This document shows, piece by piece, positions 43,929 to 52,466 of a stretch of 64,000 nt of DNA; within the stretch, counting starts at the first letter, position 1; each line of letters begins with the position of its first letter. The DNA is taken from the NCBI RefSeq assembly GCF_014196915.1, contig NZ_JACIEP010000005.1, positions 124,001-188,000 on the forward strand. The letters run 5' to 3'. Origin of the DNA: Dysgonomonas hofstadii. GTDB lineage: Bacteria > Bacteroidota > Bacteroidia > Bacteroidales > Dysgonomonadaceae. The notes under the pieces are model-generated. The model did no database searches and was not told the DNA's origin. It was given only the letters and a program-made list of their open reading frames with translations. The translations under genes and the position numbers were made by a program.

Positions 43929-44422
43929 TGGAAAAAACTAACAGGTACGTCTCGTTCGAATTACTACTCGCATTGTTGTTTATTATTGCTTTTTTCCTGC
44001 CATGGCTCGACATGGGGCTGGTGAAGGTAGTAGGCTGGGATATTCCCGACATACAGAAAAAAATGACCAAAGTGACCAATTTTTTCAAATTCTTCTCTAA
44101 AAATAAAGAATCTGTTTATACTACTTATATAATATACCTGATACCCTTATTCAGCTTTATCGTGATGAGCCTGTGGCTTCTGGCAAAACCAAGGATAGCC
44201 CGCATCCTGTTGATGGTTACCGGTTTTTTTGCACTTATCGTATCGTTTAATCTGTTCTATAAATTGCCTAAGATCGGTTCGGGTGTTTACCTGCTATGCG
44301 GCGCATCCGTGGTAACGATTGTATATCTCATTATTATATTCAGGCGCAATAAGAAACGGAAAGCACAACTCATCGATACTCCTCCCGAGGTGGTGGAAGA
44401 GGATCTGGAAGAACAATTATAA
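43928..44422 (+). CDS. Four-helix membrane protein of unknown function
   Basis: 164 residues from ATG 43928, which shares its A with the stop of the regulator gene (TAATG), a translationally coupled start. Four hydrophobic helices (about 9-27, 60-81, 86-107 and 115-133) and an acidic C-terminus (PPEVVEEDLEEQL). I recognise no family. Being coupled to the LuxR-type regulator it may be its membrane partner; no evidence beyond the operon. Confidence 0.68.
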   Translation: MEKTNRYVSFELLLALLFIIAFFLPWLDMGLVKVVGWDIPDIQKKMTKVTNFFKFFSKNKESVYTTYIIYLIPLFSFIVMSLWLLAKPRIARILLMVTGFFALIVSFNLFYKLPKIGSGVYLLCGASVVTIVYLIIIFRRNKKRKAQLIDTPPEVVEEDLEEQL

Positions 44423-44426
44423 ACAA

Positions 44427-44449
44427 AAGCAACCCCATAAGGATTGCTT
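44427..44449. terminator. Hairpin between convergent genes
   Basis: AAGCAA ... TTGCTT hairpin with partial CCCC/GG pairing inside, followed by AT-rich DNA. Confidence 0.5.
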
Positions 44450-44473
44450 ATTATTTAATTTTTTAGAGTTAAC

Positions 44474-46030
44474 TTACGAAAGTACTCCACGGATACGGTC
44501 TTCAAAAGCTGATAAGGCAGCTTTCGCACCTTCTCCCATAGCAATTATTATTTGCTTGTAAGGTACATTCGTTACATCTCCGGCCGCATATACTCCCGGT
44601 ATATTGGTACGGCAATGAGCATCTACCTCTATTTCACCGAAACGGTTTACAGCCACTACATCCTTAAATACCCCGCTATTGGCAGCCAGTCCGATCTGAA
44701 CAAATATGCCATCAAGGTCATACTTCTTCGCTTCCTCTGTTTTGCGGTCTATAATATGAATGCCTGTAACCTTTTCCCCATTACCAGCGACTTCTGTAGT
44801 CTTCGCGCTAAGGATAATTTCTACATTTGGCAGGCTTTTGGCTTTTTCCTGTAACACCTTGTCGGCTTTCAGCTCGTCCATAAATTCAAACACAGTCACT
44901 TTCGAGCAGATCCCGGCCAAATCTATAGCAGCTTCTATTCCTGAATTTCCTCCGCCGACTACGGCCACATGTTTGCCTTTATAAAAAGGCCCGTCGCAAT
45001 GTGGACAAAACGCCACCCCTTTACCGATATAATCTGTTTCGCCCGAAACATTCAGTTTACGCCAACTCGCTCCAGTAGCTATAATCAAAGCCGGAGCAAT
45101 AAAGACTTCACCTCCTGTTACATATACTGTTTTCTGCAAACCTTCGGTCTCCACCCGTTCTACCTTGCGGTGTTCCAGTACATCAATCGGATAATCCTGT
45201 ACATGAAGTTTTATGTTATTGGACAGTACTTCGCCTGTAGTTTTGGGTACGGAAATCAGGTTTTCAATCCCTACGGTTTCTTTTACCTGCCCGCCGATAC
45301 GTTCAGCAAGCAAAGCCACACTCAATCCTTTACGTGCAGAGTATATAGCAGCGGCAGCTCCGGCAGGCCCGCCGCCAACGACTATCACATCATAATTCCT
45401 GATCTTTTCGGTATCTGATTCCTGCTCCTGAATACCATATTGATTTTCCAGTTTCGCAAGTAATTCGCCCAAATCGCCTCTGCCCACATGCAATAACTGA
45501 CCATCGGCAAAAACAGCAGGTACACCTTGCAGTTTCAAAGCATCCACTTCTTCCTGGTTGATAGCCCCGTCTACCATCTCGTGTGAAATACCGGGATTAA
45601 GTATTGCCATTACATTCAAGGCTTGCACAATATCGGGACAATTTGTACAGGTCAGTGATACATAGGTTGTGAGGTGAATCGGAGTTTTCAGGGCATTTAT
45701 CCTGCTTACTATAAATTCATCGGGGATATTTTTCCCTTTGCCGTCACTATTGAGAATGGCCAGAAGCAAAGATGTGAATTCGTGCCCGTTCGGCACTCCC
45801 CGGAATTTTACACCTGTGTTTTCCCCGTTTTTCAGAATAGAGAATTCCAGGGCATTACCAGTATTTATTTTAGTTGATATCTTATCCGAACATGAAGCTA
45901 CATCATCCAGCAAACCAGTCAGTTCGTTGTAAGATTCATGCTGACCAGATACCGATATATCGAATATATAATCATTTTGGAGATCTGCGAAAAGTGTACG
46001 CAACTGATCTTTCAAAGAAGAGTCCAGCAT
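44474..46030 (-). CDS. ahpF: Alkyl hydroperoxide reductase subunit F
   Basis: 518 residues, normal AhpF length. It passes electrons from NADH via FAD and two disulfide centres to AhpC. N-terminal double thioredoxin-fold domain with CTNC (LTCTNCPDIVQ); FAD domain VIVVGGGPAGAAAAIYSARK; thioredoxin-reductase-like active site CPHCDGPF; NAD-binding GGGNSGIEAAIDLAG; C-terminal GVYAAGDVTNVPYKQI. It lies 76 bases downstream of ahpC with a hairpin in the gap, consistent with an ahpCF unit where ahpC is expressed more. Confidence 0.97.
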   Translation of the reverse strand: MLDSSLKDQLRTLFADLQNDYIFDISVSGQHESYNELTGLLDDVASCSDKISTKINTGNALEFSILKNGENTGVKFRGVPNGHEFTSLLLAILNSDGKGKNIPDEFIVSRINALKTPIHLTTYVSLTCTNCPDIVQALNVMAILNPGISHEMVDGAINQEEVDALKLQGVPAVFADGQLLHVGRGDLGELLAKLENQYGIQEQESDTEKIRNYDVIVVGGGPAGAAAAIYSARKGLSVALLAERIGGQVKETVGIENLISVPKTTGEVLSNNIKLHVQDYPIDVLEHRKVERVETEGLQKTVYVTGGEVFIAPALIIATGASWRKLNVSGETDYIGKGVAFCPHCDGPFYKGKHVAVVGGGNSGIEAAIDLAGICSKVTVFEFMDELKADKVLQEKAKSLPNVEIILSAKTTEVAGNGEKVTGIHIIDRKTEEAKKYDLDGIFVQIGLAANSGVFKDVVAVNRFGEIEVDAHCRTNIPGVYAAGDVTNVPYKQIIIAMGEGAKAALSAFEDRIRGVLS

Positions 46031-46063
46031 AGTTGTTTTATCCTTAGTTTTTAAGTAAAAAAT

Positions 46064-46089
46064 AAGACCAACAGTAAATTGTTGGCCTT
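46064..46089 (-). terminator. Attenuating hairpin between ahpC and ahpF
   Basis: CCAACA ... TGTTGG hairpin (46068-46073 with 46080-46085); read on the minus strand it is followed by CTTATTTTTTAC. Confidence 0.65.
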
Positions 46090-46106
46090 ACCCGAATTAT
46101 AATGAA

Positions 46107-46673
46107 TCAGATCTTACCAACAAGATCAATACTTGGTTTCAAAGTTTCTTCGCCTTTCTTCCATTTTGCAGGACAAACCTCACCATCGTGAGTAGCAACA
46201 AATTGAGCTGCTTCTACTTTGCGAAGCAATTCATCAGCATTACGTCCGATGCCGTTATCGTGAATTTCTGCTATTTTGATCTGCCCTTCCGGATTTACAA
46301 GGAAAGTACCTCTGTAAGCCATACCTTCTTCTTCGATCATCACACCGAACGAACGGCTCAGTACGCCTGTAGGGTCGGCCAGCATAGGATATTTAATTTT
46401 ACGGATACTATCTGATGCATCGTGCCATGCTTTATGCACAAAGTGCGAATCGGTGCTCACAGAATATACTTCTACACCCATCGCCTGAAGCTGGTCATAT
46501 TTTTCAGCTACATCGACAAGTTCGGTAGGACAAACAAATGTAAAGTCGGCAGGGTAGAAAAAGAAGATAGCCCACTTTCCTTTTACATCCTCACTGGATA
46601 CGGTTTTGAAAGCGCCATTGTGATAAGCTTGTACTTTGAACTCAGGTAATTTCGAATTGATAATTGGTTCCAT
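46107..46673 (-). CDS. ahpC: Peroxiredoxin AhpC
   Basis: 188 residues from ATG 46673. Typical 2-Cys peroxiredoxin: peroxidatic C48 in FTFVCPTELVDV, resolving C167 in HDGEVCPAKWKKG. It reduces H2O2 and organic hydroperoxides and is recycled by AhpF, encoded just downstream. The frame is open for another 25 codons upstream, but those are AT-rich leader and contain the promoter. In Bacteroidales such operons are OxyR-controlled; no operator can be defined here. Confidence 0.97.
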   Translation of the reverse strand: MEPIINSKLPEFKVQAYHNGAFKTVSSEDVKGKWAIFFFYPADFTFVCPTELVDVAEKYDQLQAMGVEVYSVSTDSHFVHKAWHDASDSIRKIKYPMLADPTGVLSRSFGVMIEEEGMAYRGTFLVNPEGQIKIAEIHDNGIGRNADELLRKVEAAQFVATHDGEVCPAKWKKGEETLKPSIDLVGKI

Positions 46674-46718
46674 AGAAAAAACGTTTTGATTAAATAAATA
46701 ATATTTATAACTATGGTG

Positions 46719-46748
46719 CAAATATATATAGTTTTTATTTATCAGCAA
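46719..46748 (-). promoter_or_regulatory. ahpC promoter
   Basis: Minus strand: TTG, 19 bp, TATATTTG (-7 at plus 46719-46726). The leader to the ATG at 46673 is about 40 nt. Confidence 0.65.
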
Positions 46749-46852
46749 TGTAAAATTGATAGATTATAACTATATTCAGTTAGAGAAAAATAATCTGAAA
46801 AGCGAAGTTCTTTAATATCAACGGGATATGTTAACAGCCAGATAAATTAGCA

Positions 46853-47703
46853 TTATTTATTCAATATAATTTCCACTATCTCGGGCGAAGCAAAAAAACG
46901 GAACGGAACCCCCCCATCCCTATACCGGAAGTCACATAAAGTTTCACACCGTCTTTTTCCTTCGATCCATAGCGGTATTTCTGTCCCGTCTGAGGAAATT
47001 CGGGATGACCTGTACTTGGCATGACCGGAGCCCAAAGGCCAAAAAATGTAATCTGTCCACCGTGAGTATGTCCGGATAACATCAGATCAACCTTATCGGT
47101 TTCCAGTTCTTCTATATAATCAGGATTATGTGAAAGAAGGATACAAAAATCCGATGATTTTACATCGTCTATTGTATTATTTAATAACTGATCGTCTTCC
47201 CAGTAATCTCCTACTCCGCCAATCTTAATGCTGTCGTTGCCTTCCTTTATCCAGTACGACCGGTTATCACAGACATTAAACCCGCAATCGGTCAGTCCCT
47301 GTTGTATAAATCCGGCGTTTTCCCAATGGTCATGATTACCCAGTACAGTAAAAACGCCATGTTTGCTTTTCAGTTTGCTTATTTCCCTGAAAAACGGATT
47401 ATAATAAGTTGTGTCTTTGCGCGTATGGTCTCCTCCTATAATAACTATATCGGCATTTCGTTCGTTAATCCGTTCTACAAGCCGGGCAACATCTTTTTCG
47501 GTAAATGTCTTGCAACAATGAATATCCGAAATAAATACAATTTTCTTTCCTACAAAGGATTCCGGTATATCGGGATCGGAGAAGACCATCTCCCTCAATA
47601 CAATATTTCGGGCTTCGTAGTATCCGTAAACAAGGCAAATACAAGGAAGCAGTATCGCCGATAGTATAAAAATTACAAAATATTTCTTTTTCTTACCTGA
47701 CAT
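46853..47703 (-). CDS. YkuE-like metallophosphoesterase, C-terminus frameshifted at a G7 tract
   Basis: The intact frame (46876-47703, 275 residues) starts with one membrane helix (KKYFVIFILSAILLPCICLV), then a calcineurin-like phosphoesterase: FISDIHCC, GGDHTRKD, LGNHDHWE, LSHNPDYIEE and LSGHTHGGQ give the complete metal site. It ends ...TSGIGMGGFRSVFLLRPR. One extra G in the run of seven (plus 46909-46915, C7) would change the end to GGVPFRFFASPEIVEII... with stop at 46853-46855, which is how the family normally ends. So either a sequencing error, a recent mutation or slippage. It overlaps ppa by 11 bases. Substrate unknown (relatives act on UDP-diacylglucosamine or nucleotides). Confidence 0.82.
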
Positions 47704-48340
47704 TCCTGAATGTGTTGTCGTAATCTTCTATCGAACGGCGGATAATCTCATGAGCTGTTTTTACATCATAAATATCGGTAAGTATGCATCGTGGCGATTT
47801 ATCTCCGGGCAGGTCTTTATATGTGGTAAAATAATGTTTCAGCCTGTCAATTACCTGAATAGGAATATCTGTTATATCTTTAAAAGCGCCATAAATGGCA
47901 TCACCCTCTAATACAGCGATCAGTTTATCATCAGCCTTATTATGGTCTAAAAGCCGGAAACCTCCTATCGGTCTCGCTTTTACTATTATATCACCATGTG
48001 TAATGTCTTTTTCCGTCAACACACAGATATCCACAGGGTCATTATCTCCTTCCACATCGGTACGGTTAAGAGCAATATTTGTAATTTCTGCTACCCGGCC
48101 GGCACTGTAAGTCTGCGGAATAAAGCCATAAAGAGCAGGTATTATATTCGAATATTTCTGCGGACGGTCAATGCTCAGATAACCGGTTGCCTTGTCCACT
48201 TCGTATTTCACGGTATCGGTAGGCACAATCTCTATAAAACAGGTTACAACTTCCGGTGCTTTATCACCATACGGTATTCCATGCCAGGGATGAGCCTTGA
48301 AAGGATGCTCTTTAATCATGTTCACACATTCACTTTTCAT
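47693..48340 (-). CDS. ppa: Family I inorganic pyrophosphatase
   Basis: 215 residues. It hydrolyses pyrophosphate to phosphate and so pulls biosynthetic reactions forward. Metal-binding signature DNDPVDICVL (within VEGDNDPVDIC), with VKYEVDKATGYLSIDR (Glu, Lys, Arg substrate contacts), GFIPQTY, KPIGG-like ARPIGGFRLLDHNKADDKLI and YKDLP near the end. Length is slightly over the usual ~175 because of N- and C-terminal extensions common in Bacteroidota. First gene of a two-gene operon with the metallophosphoesterase. An in-frame ATG at residue 8 (MIKEHPFKAHPWHGI) is an alternative start. Confidence 0.94.
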   Translation of the reverse strand: MKSECVNMIKEHPFKAHPWHGIPYGDKAPEVVTCFIEIVPTDTVKYEVDKATGYLSIDRPQKYSNIIPALYGFIPQTYSAGRVAEITNIALNRTDVEGDNDPVDICVLTEKDITHGDIIVKARPIGGFRLLDHNKADDKLIAVLEGDAIYGAFKDITDIPIQVIDRLKHYFTTYKDLPGDKSPRCILTDIYDVKTAHEIIRRSIEDYDNTFRNVR

Positions 48341-48351
48341 GTTCCAATTTC

Positions 48352-48573
48352 TTAGAGTCTGTTTAAATTTTATAGCAAATCTTTTTTATAGCAATTTTCA
48401 GATGGATTTTTTATATTTTACCCGCTGGTTTAGCGGGCTAGACCGGGAGAAAAATATAAAAAAGACGCTAAAAAGAGCATAAAAAAGTTGCAAAGAATTC
48501 GAAGAATCGACGGAGTCAATTATTTGTATGAGCCTATAATAAAATTTTCGCTAAAATTTAAACAGGCTCTTAG
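48352..48573. mobile_element. 222-bp MITE-like element
   Basis: Terminal inverted repeats of about 24 bp: left TTAGAGTCTGTTTAAATTTT, right the complement of AGAGCCTGTTTAAATTTTAGC. TTTC on both sides could be a 4-bp target duplication. An inner inverted pair (TTTTTTATATTTT, 48409-48421, and AAAATATAAAAAA, 48452-48464) surrounds a small CCCGCTGGTTTAGCGGG hairpin. No transposase. It is 12 bases upstream of ppa; a related 47-bp remnant is at 39621-39667. The remaining 48574-48754 has only a CCTGACAAACCTGACAGATT block (48707-48726). Confidence 0.72.
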
Positions 48574-48754
48574 TTTCGGGGCACAAATTTACGCATTAAA
48601 TCTTTATTACAGAACATCCCCGATAAATTATTGATTATGCCGGTTCTTCAATTCAGTCAGCTGTAATCAGCTAACAACCTTGTAACCCGTAACTGTTTTT
48701 CAAAACCTGACAAACCTGACAGATTCAGTAAATAGTAATCAGTTAACAACGACT

Positions 48755-49324
48755 TCATTCTTCATTTATTCTCATTCTTTCATCATTCTCAATTCTCTCC
48801 CTCTCCTCTTCGGTCGCCATCCTGATGACCTGGCTATCCTCCCCGTTCAGGTGCTTATCCAGTTTAATAAACAAGTCGGCCTCATGCTGGTTATTTACAT
48901 AAATAATTTGCTGCCGTAGTTTCGGCTTTTCTGCCGCTTCTTTCTCCTTGCGTTTTTCTTCCTGTTCCAGCACATACTTGATTGCCGCTAAGTTCGGCGG
49001 ATATTGTTTCTTCTTTACCACCCGTGATTTTTCTATCTGTACATGCGGATTGCTTTTGGCGGGTTCATATACCACTTTTTCTTCTTCCAGTGTATAACCT
49101 TCCAGTTTCTTGCGAAGCGAAGCACGGGCGATGGACACCAGCATCTCGTCCCGCTGGCGCATGGCTTCATCCACCGCTTTCTTAAACTCGGGTTTGGTGT
49201 CGAGCCACTGGTAGTAGGTTTCGCGGGAGATACGCGCCACCATGCATAGTTCTTTTACTGTGTAAATGTCGGATTCGATCAATGAGATGATTTCCGATAC
49301 TAGTTCTTCTGTGTACTTAGCCAT
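48755..49324 (-). CDS. Orphan phage terminase small-subunit-like HTH protein
   Basis: 189 residues from ATG 49324. N-terminal helix-turn-helix: YTEELVSEIISLIESDIYTV and KELCMVARISRETYYQWLDT, with PEFKKAVDEAMRQRDEMLVS, as in phage terminase small subunits of the phBC6A51/Nu1 kind that recognise the packaging site. The C-terminal half is strongly charged (KRKEKEAAEKPKLRQQ; EERERIENDERMRINEE). No large terminase, portal or other phage gene is present, so it is an orphan, perhaps domesticated. The frame is open to 49441, but that part runs over an inverted repeat. Function inferred from domain only. Confidence 0.65.
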   Translation of the reverse strand: MAKYTEELVSEIISLIESDIYTVKELCMVARISRETYYQWLDTKPEFKKAVDEAMRQRDEMLVSIARASLRKKLEGYTLEEEKVVYEPAKSNPHVQIEKSRVVKKKQYPPNLAAIKYVLEQEEKRKEKEAAEKPKLRQQIIYVNNQHEADLFIKLDKHLNGEDSQVIRMATEEERERIENDERMRINEE

Positions 49325-49338
49325 AGTTTTTGTTTTTA

Positions 49339-49396
49339 GAGGCCCCTCCAACCTCCCCACAGGGGAGGCTATTCCCCCTACGGGGGTTAGGTGGCC
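49339..49396. repeat. CCCC/GGGG-rich inverted repeats
   Basis: Two nested hairpins, CCTCCCCACAGGGGAGG and CCCCCTACGGGGG, between GGCCCCTCC and GGTGGCC. Similar in style to the element at 25943-26043. It lies just upstream of the orphan terminase-like gene. Confidence 0.6.
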
Positions 49397-49510
49397 GTTT
49401 TCCAGTATAGATAATTCAGCACAGATTTGATAACAACCCAATAAAATATTACTTTCATATCATCGTCCTACAAAAAAGGGGCTAAAGAATAGATTTCGTT
49501 AACTTTTCAC

Positions 49511-49518
49511 TATCTTTG
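49511..49518 (+). promoter_or_regulatory. -7 element of the dCMP deaminase operon
   Basis: TATCTTTG, 26 bases before ATG 49544. Confidence 0.45.
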
Positions 49519-49543
49519 CGTTGCGAAAAAAGGAACTAAAATA

Positions 49544-50005
49544 ATGGAGAAAGATAAACAACACCTGCTTGACGAACGTTATATGCGTATGGCTTCTATT
49601 TGGGCCGAAAACTCATATTGCCAACGCCGTAAAGTGGGTGCACTGATTGTCAAGGATAAGATGATTATTTCGGACGGGTATAACGGGACACCATCCGGTT
49701 TCGAAAATATTTGCGAGGACGAGAATGGCGAGACTAAACCCTATGTACTGCATGCCGAAGCCAATGCGATAACAAAAGTAGCCCGTTCACACAACAGTAG
49801 TATGGGTGCCACTATGTATGTGACTACCTCTCCATGTATAGAATGTGCAAAACTGATTATTCAGGCAGGTATCAAACGTGTGGTTTATAGCCAAAAGTAC
49901 AGACGTACAGATGGCGCCGCATTGCTCGAACGTGCCGGAATAGAAGTCATATATATAGATATAGAAACAATAACAGACGAATCGGACAGAATAAATGGAA
50001 AATGA
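49544..50005 (+). CDS. Deoxycytidylate (dCMP) deaminase family protein
   Basis: 153 residues. Zinc-dependent deaminase that converts dCMP to dUMP for thymidylate synthesis. Zinc ligands and catalytic Glu: HAEANAITKVA and TSPCIECAKLIIQAG (PCxxC). RMASIWAENSYCQRRKVGA and DGYNGTPSGFENICED are typical of ComEB/dCMP deaminases. It overlaps the following S41 protease gene by 11 bases, so the two and the 5-FCL gene form an operon; this order is common in Bacteroidales. Confidence 0.93.
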   Translation: MEKDKQHLLDERYMRMASIWAENSYCQRRKVGALIVKDKMIISDGYNGTPSGFENICEDENGETKPYVLHAEANAITKVARSHNSSMGATMYVTTSPCIECAKLIIQAGIKRVVYSQKYRRTDGAALLERAGIEVIYIDIETITDESDRINGK

Positions 50006-51833
50006 AAGAGACTATTACAACCGGACAGACGGGCCAATCGAAAACCCATCATACAAGGCTGTAAACCAATCGATAAATAAAAAACCAGAGAAGAAAGGAA
50101 GCAAAGCCATATATGTGTGGCTACCGCTCTGCATTGCATTAAGCATTGGCGCAGGTATACTTATAGGTAATATGTTCTCGGTATTTACTCCTGTGCGCGG
50201 CTTTCTTGGCGGCAGTGGAGGAAATAAGAAGCTGGAAACAATATTCGAATATATCAACAAAGCCTATGTGGATACAGTGAATGTAAACGCATTGGTGGAA
50301 AGTGCCATCCCTACTATCATTTCAGGGCTTGATCCGCATTCATCGTATATCTCTGCCGAAAATATGGCTTTGACGGGAAATGAGCTTGACGGCCATTTCA
50401 GTGGCGTGGGTGTTGAATTCATGTTGCAGGAAGACACCGTGGCCATTGTGAATGTGATACCAGGCGGGCCATCCGAAGCAGTGGGTATCATACCGGGCGA
50501 CAGGATCGTATATGTTAATGACAGCCTGTTCGCAGGAAACGGATTGACAGAAGATAAAGTATTCCGTAAACTACGCGGACCTAAAAATTCGAAAGTGAAG
50601 CTGGGAATAAAGAGAGGCACAAGCAAAGACACCATCTCGTTTGAAGTTACCCGTGCCGATGTACCAGTAAAGACTGTGCCTGTGGCATACATGATGGATG
50701 ACAAGATCGGCTATATCAAAATAACCAGGTTCGGAGCCGAAACTCACAATGAATTTATCACAGCCATCGCCAGACTGAAAAGTCAGGGATGCGAATCTTT
50801 TATCCTCGACCTGCAACAAAACACAGGAGGCTATATGGGAGCCGCCATCATGATGAGTAATGAGTTCCTTAAAAACGGCGATCTGATCGTTTATACCGAG
50901 GGGCGTGCCTATCCTCGCGAAAATGTATTCGCAGACGGCTCGGGAACATGCAAAGAGAACCAACTTGTAGTCCTCATCGATGAAGGTAGCGCTTCAGCCA
51001 GCGAGATATTTGCAGGGGCTATGCAGGATAACGACCGTGGACTGATCGTAGGACGCCGCTCCTTCGGCAAAGGACTGGTACAAAGCCCGTTCAAGTTTAA
51101 AGACGGGTCAGAAATGCGACTTACTATCGCCCGCTACCATACTCCGTCGGGAAGATGCATACAGAAAGCATACACACAAGGTGACCGCTCCGATTACGAT
51201 ATGGATTTGATAAACCGCTATAAACGGGGGGAATTCGGCAACCGGGACAGCATCAAACTTGATAACCTGCCATTATTTCACACCACCGCAGGACGTCCGG
51301 TATATGGTGACGATGGAATATTGTCTGATGTTTTTGTAGCACAGGACACCGCCGGAGTTAATTCTTATTACCTACGTGTTGCCAACAGTGGTATGATGCG
51401 TGAATATGCATTTAATTACACAGAAAACAACAGGGAACGCCTGAAAGATTTCGGTTCGTGGGAAGAAGCCGCCAAGTATCTGTCGGGACAACCGCTGGTA
51501 GATAACCTGGTAGAATATGCATACCGCAAGGGGATTCGCCGCCAGCCATATCTGATAGAAGAAGCACGTAAGTTGCTGCAAACTCAGCTGACTGCCTTTG
51601 TTATCCGCAATATATATGGAGACGATGGTTTCTATCCAATCTTCCAGAAAGACGATATGATAATAAAAGAAGCTATAAGGTTGATAAAAGCCAATAAAGC
51701 GACTCCGGAAGCTATCGGTAAAGAACAATATCTGGATAAAGGGAAATTGAAGAGTCTGAGTGAGAATTCGGCAGGCAACTTAAAATTCCCATTCTTCATT
51801 GACGACGAACAGTTCCGCAACCGAATTGTATAG
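49995..51833 (+). CDS. S41-family carboxy-terminal processing protease
   Basis: 612 residues. One N-terminal membrane helix (about 36-55, YVWLPLCIALSIGAGILIGN), then a PDZ domain (about 130-215, FSGVGVEFMLQEDTVAIVNV; GDRIVYVNDS) and the S41 catalytic core: KITRFGAETHNEF, LDLQQNTGGYMGAA, and the Ser-Lys dyad in DEGSASASEIFAGAMQD and GRRSFGKGLVQ. C-terminal helical domain to the end. It cleaves envelope proteins from their C-termini. Middle gene of the operon, 3 bases before the 5-FCL start. Confidence 0.95.
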   Translation: MENERDYYNRTDGPIENPSYKAVNQSINKKPEKKGSKAIYVWLPLCIALSIGAGILIGNMFSVFTPVRGFLGGSGGNKKLETIFEYINKAYVDTVNVNALVESAIPTIISGLDPHSSYISAENMALTGNELDGHFSGVGVEFMLQEDTVAIVNVIPGGPSEAVGIIPGDRIVYVNDSLFAGNGLTEDKVFRKLRGPKNSKVKLGIKRGTSKDTISFEVTRADVPVKTVPVAYMMDDKIGYIKITRFGAETHNEFITAIARLKSQGCESFILDLQQNTGGYMGAAIMMSNEFLKNGDLIVYTEGRAYPRENVFADGSGTCKENQLVVLIDEGSASASEIFAGAMQDNDRGLIVGRRSFGKGLVQSPFKFKDGSEMRLTIARYHTPSGRCIQKAYTQGDRSDYDMDLINRYKRGEFGNRDSIKLDNLPLFHTTAGRPVYGDDGILSDVFVAQDTAGVNSYYLRVANSGMMREYAFNYTENNRERLKDFGSWEEAAKYLSGQPLVDNLVEYAYRKGIRRQPYLIEEARKLLQTQLTAFVIRNIYGDDGFYPIFQKDDMIIKEAIRLIKANKATPEAIGKEQYLDKGKLKSLSENSAGNLKFPFFIDDEQFRNRIV

Positions 51834-51836
51834 CAG

Positions 51837-52394
51837 ATGAATAAAGTACAACAGGAAAAGGATAAATTACGGAAAAAGATTTTGACCCTGAAGAAAGGAT
51901 ACACACAGGACGAATTATATTACAAATCGCTGGAAGTACTTTCCATTGTAGAAATTACAGGTATATTTCAGGAAGCTGAAAAAATCTTTATTTATAATAA
52001 CCTCAAAGATGAAGTCCACACGTTGGACTTTATTCGTAAATGGGAACAGGAAAAAGAATTCTACCTGCCTGTTGTAGATGGAGATGACCTGCGTTTTCGC
52101 CGGTATAGTCCATCAACCGGATTTCAGCAATCATCATATGGTATAATGGAACCCATTGGTGAGGATTTCACTGATTATAATAAAGTCGACCTGGTGATCG
52201 TTCCCGGTATGGCTTTCGACCGCCGTATGAACCGTATGGGACGGGGACGGGGATTCTACGACCGCCTGTTGCCCAAACTGAAAGCTCCACGCATGGGCGT
52301 ATGCTTCGATTTCCAGTTATTCGATCAGATTCCTATAGGGGAAAAGGATATTAAAATGGATTATATTGTGTCGGAAAACGATTTCATGTGGTAA
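51837..52394 (+). CDS. 5-formyltetrahydrofolate cyclo-ligase
   Basis: 185 residues, usual length. It uses ATP to turn 5-formyl-THF into 5,10-methenyl-THF, salvaging folate. Signature GMAFDRRMNRMGRGRGFYDR with LLPKLKAPRMGVCFDFQL, and the N-terminal DKLRKKILTLKKGY. Three bases after the S41 protease stop, thus translationally coupled. Last gene of the operon; the GNAT gene follows after 72 bases. Confidence 0.94.
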   Translation: MNKVQQEKDKLRKKILTLKKGYTQDELYYKSLEVLSIVEITGIFQEAEKIFIYNNLKDEVHTLDFIRKWEQEKEFYLPVVDGDDLRFRRYSPSTGFQQSSYGIMEPIGEDFTDYNKVDLVIVPGMAFDRRMNRMGRGRGFYDRLLPKLKAPRMGVCFDFQLFDQIPIGEKDIKMDYIVSENDFMW

Positions 52395-52466
52395 TCCTTA
52401 TAAAAAATTATATATTTGCAGGTCTGAAAAACCTATGTAGCTACTTTTAGAGAAAATAAATAAACT

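Noticed and set aside
46853-47035. Separate 60-residue minus-strand protein
   Set aside because: Its last 20 residues are the frameshifted tail of the metallophosphoesterase, not a gene of its own.
49325-49441. Longer start for the terminase-like protein
   Set aside because: The added residues translate an inverted repeat; ATG 49324 begins the recognisable domain.
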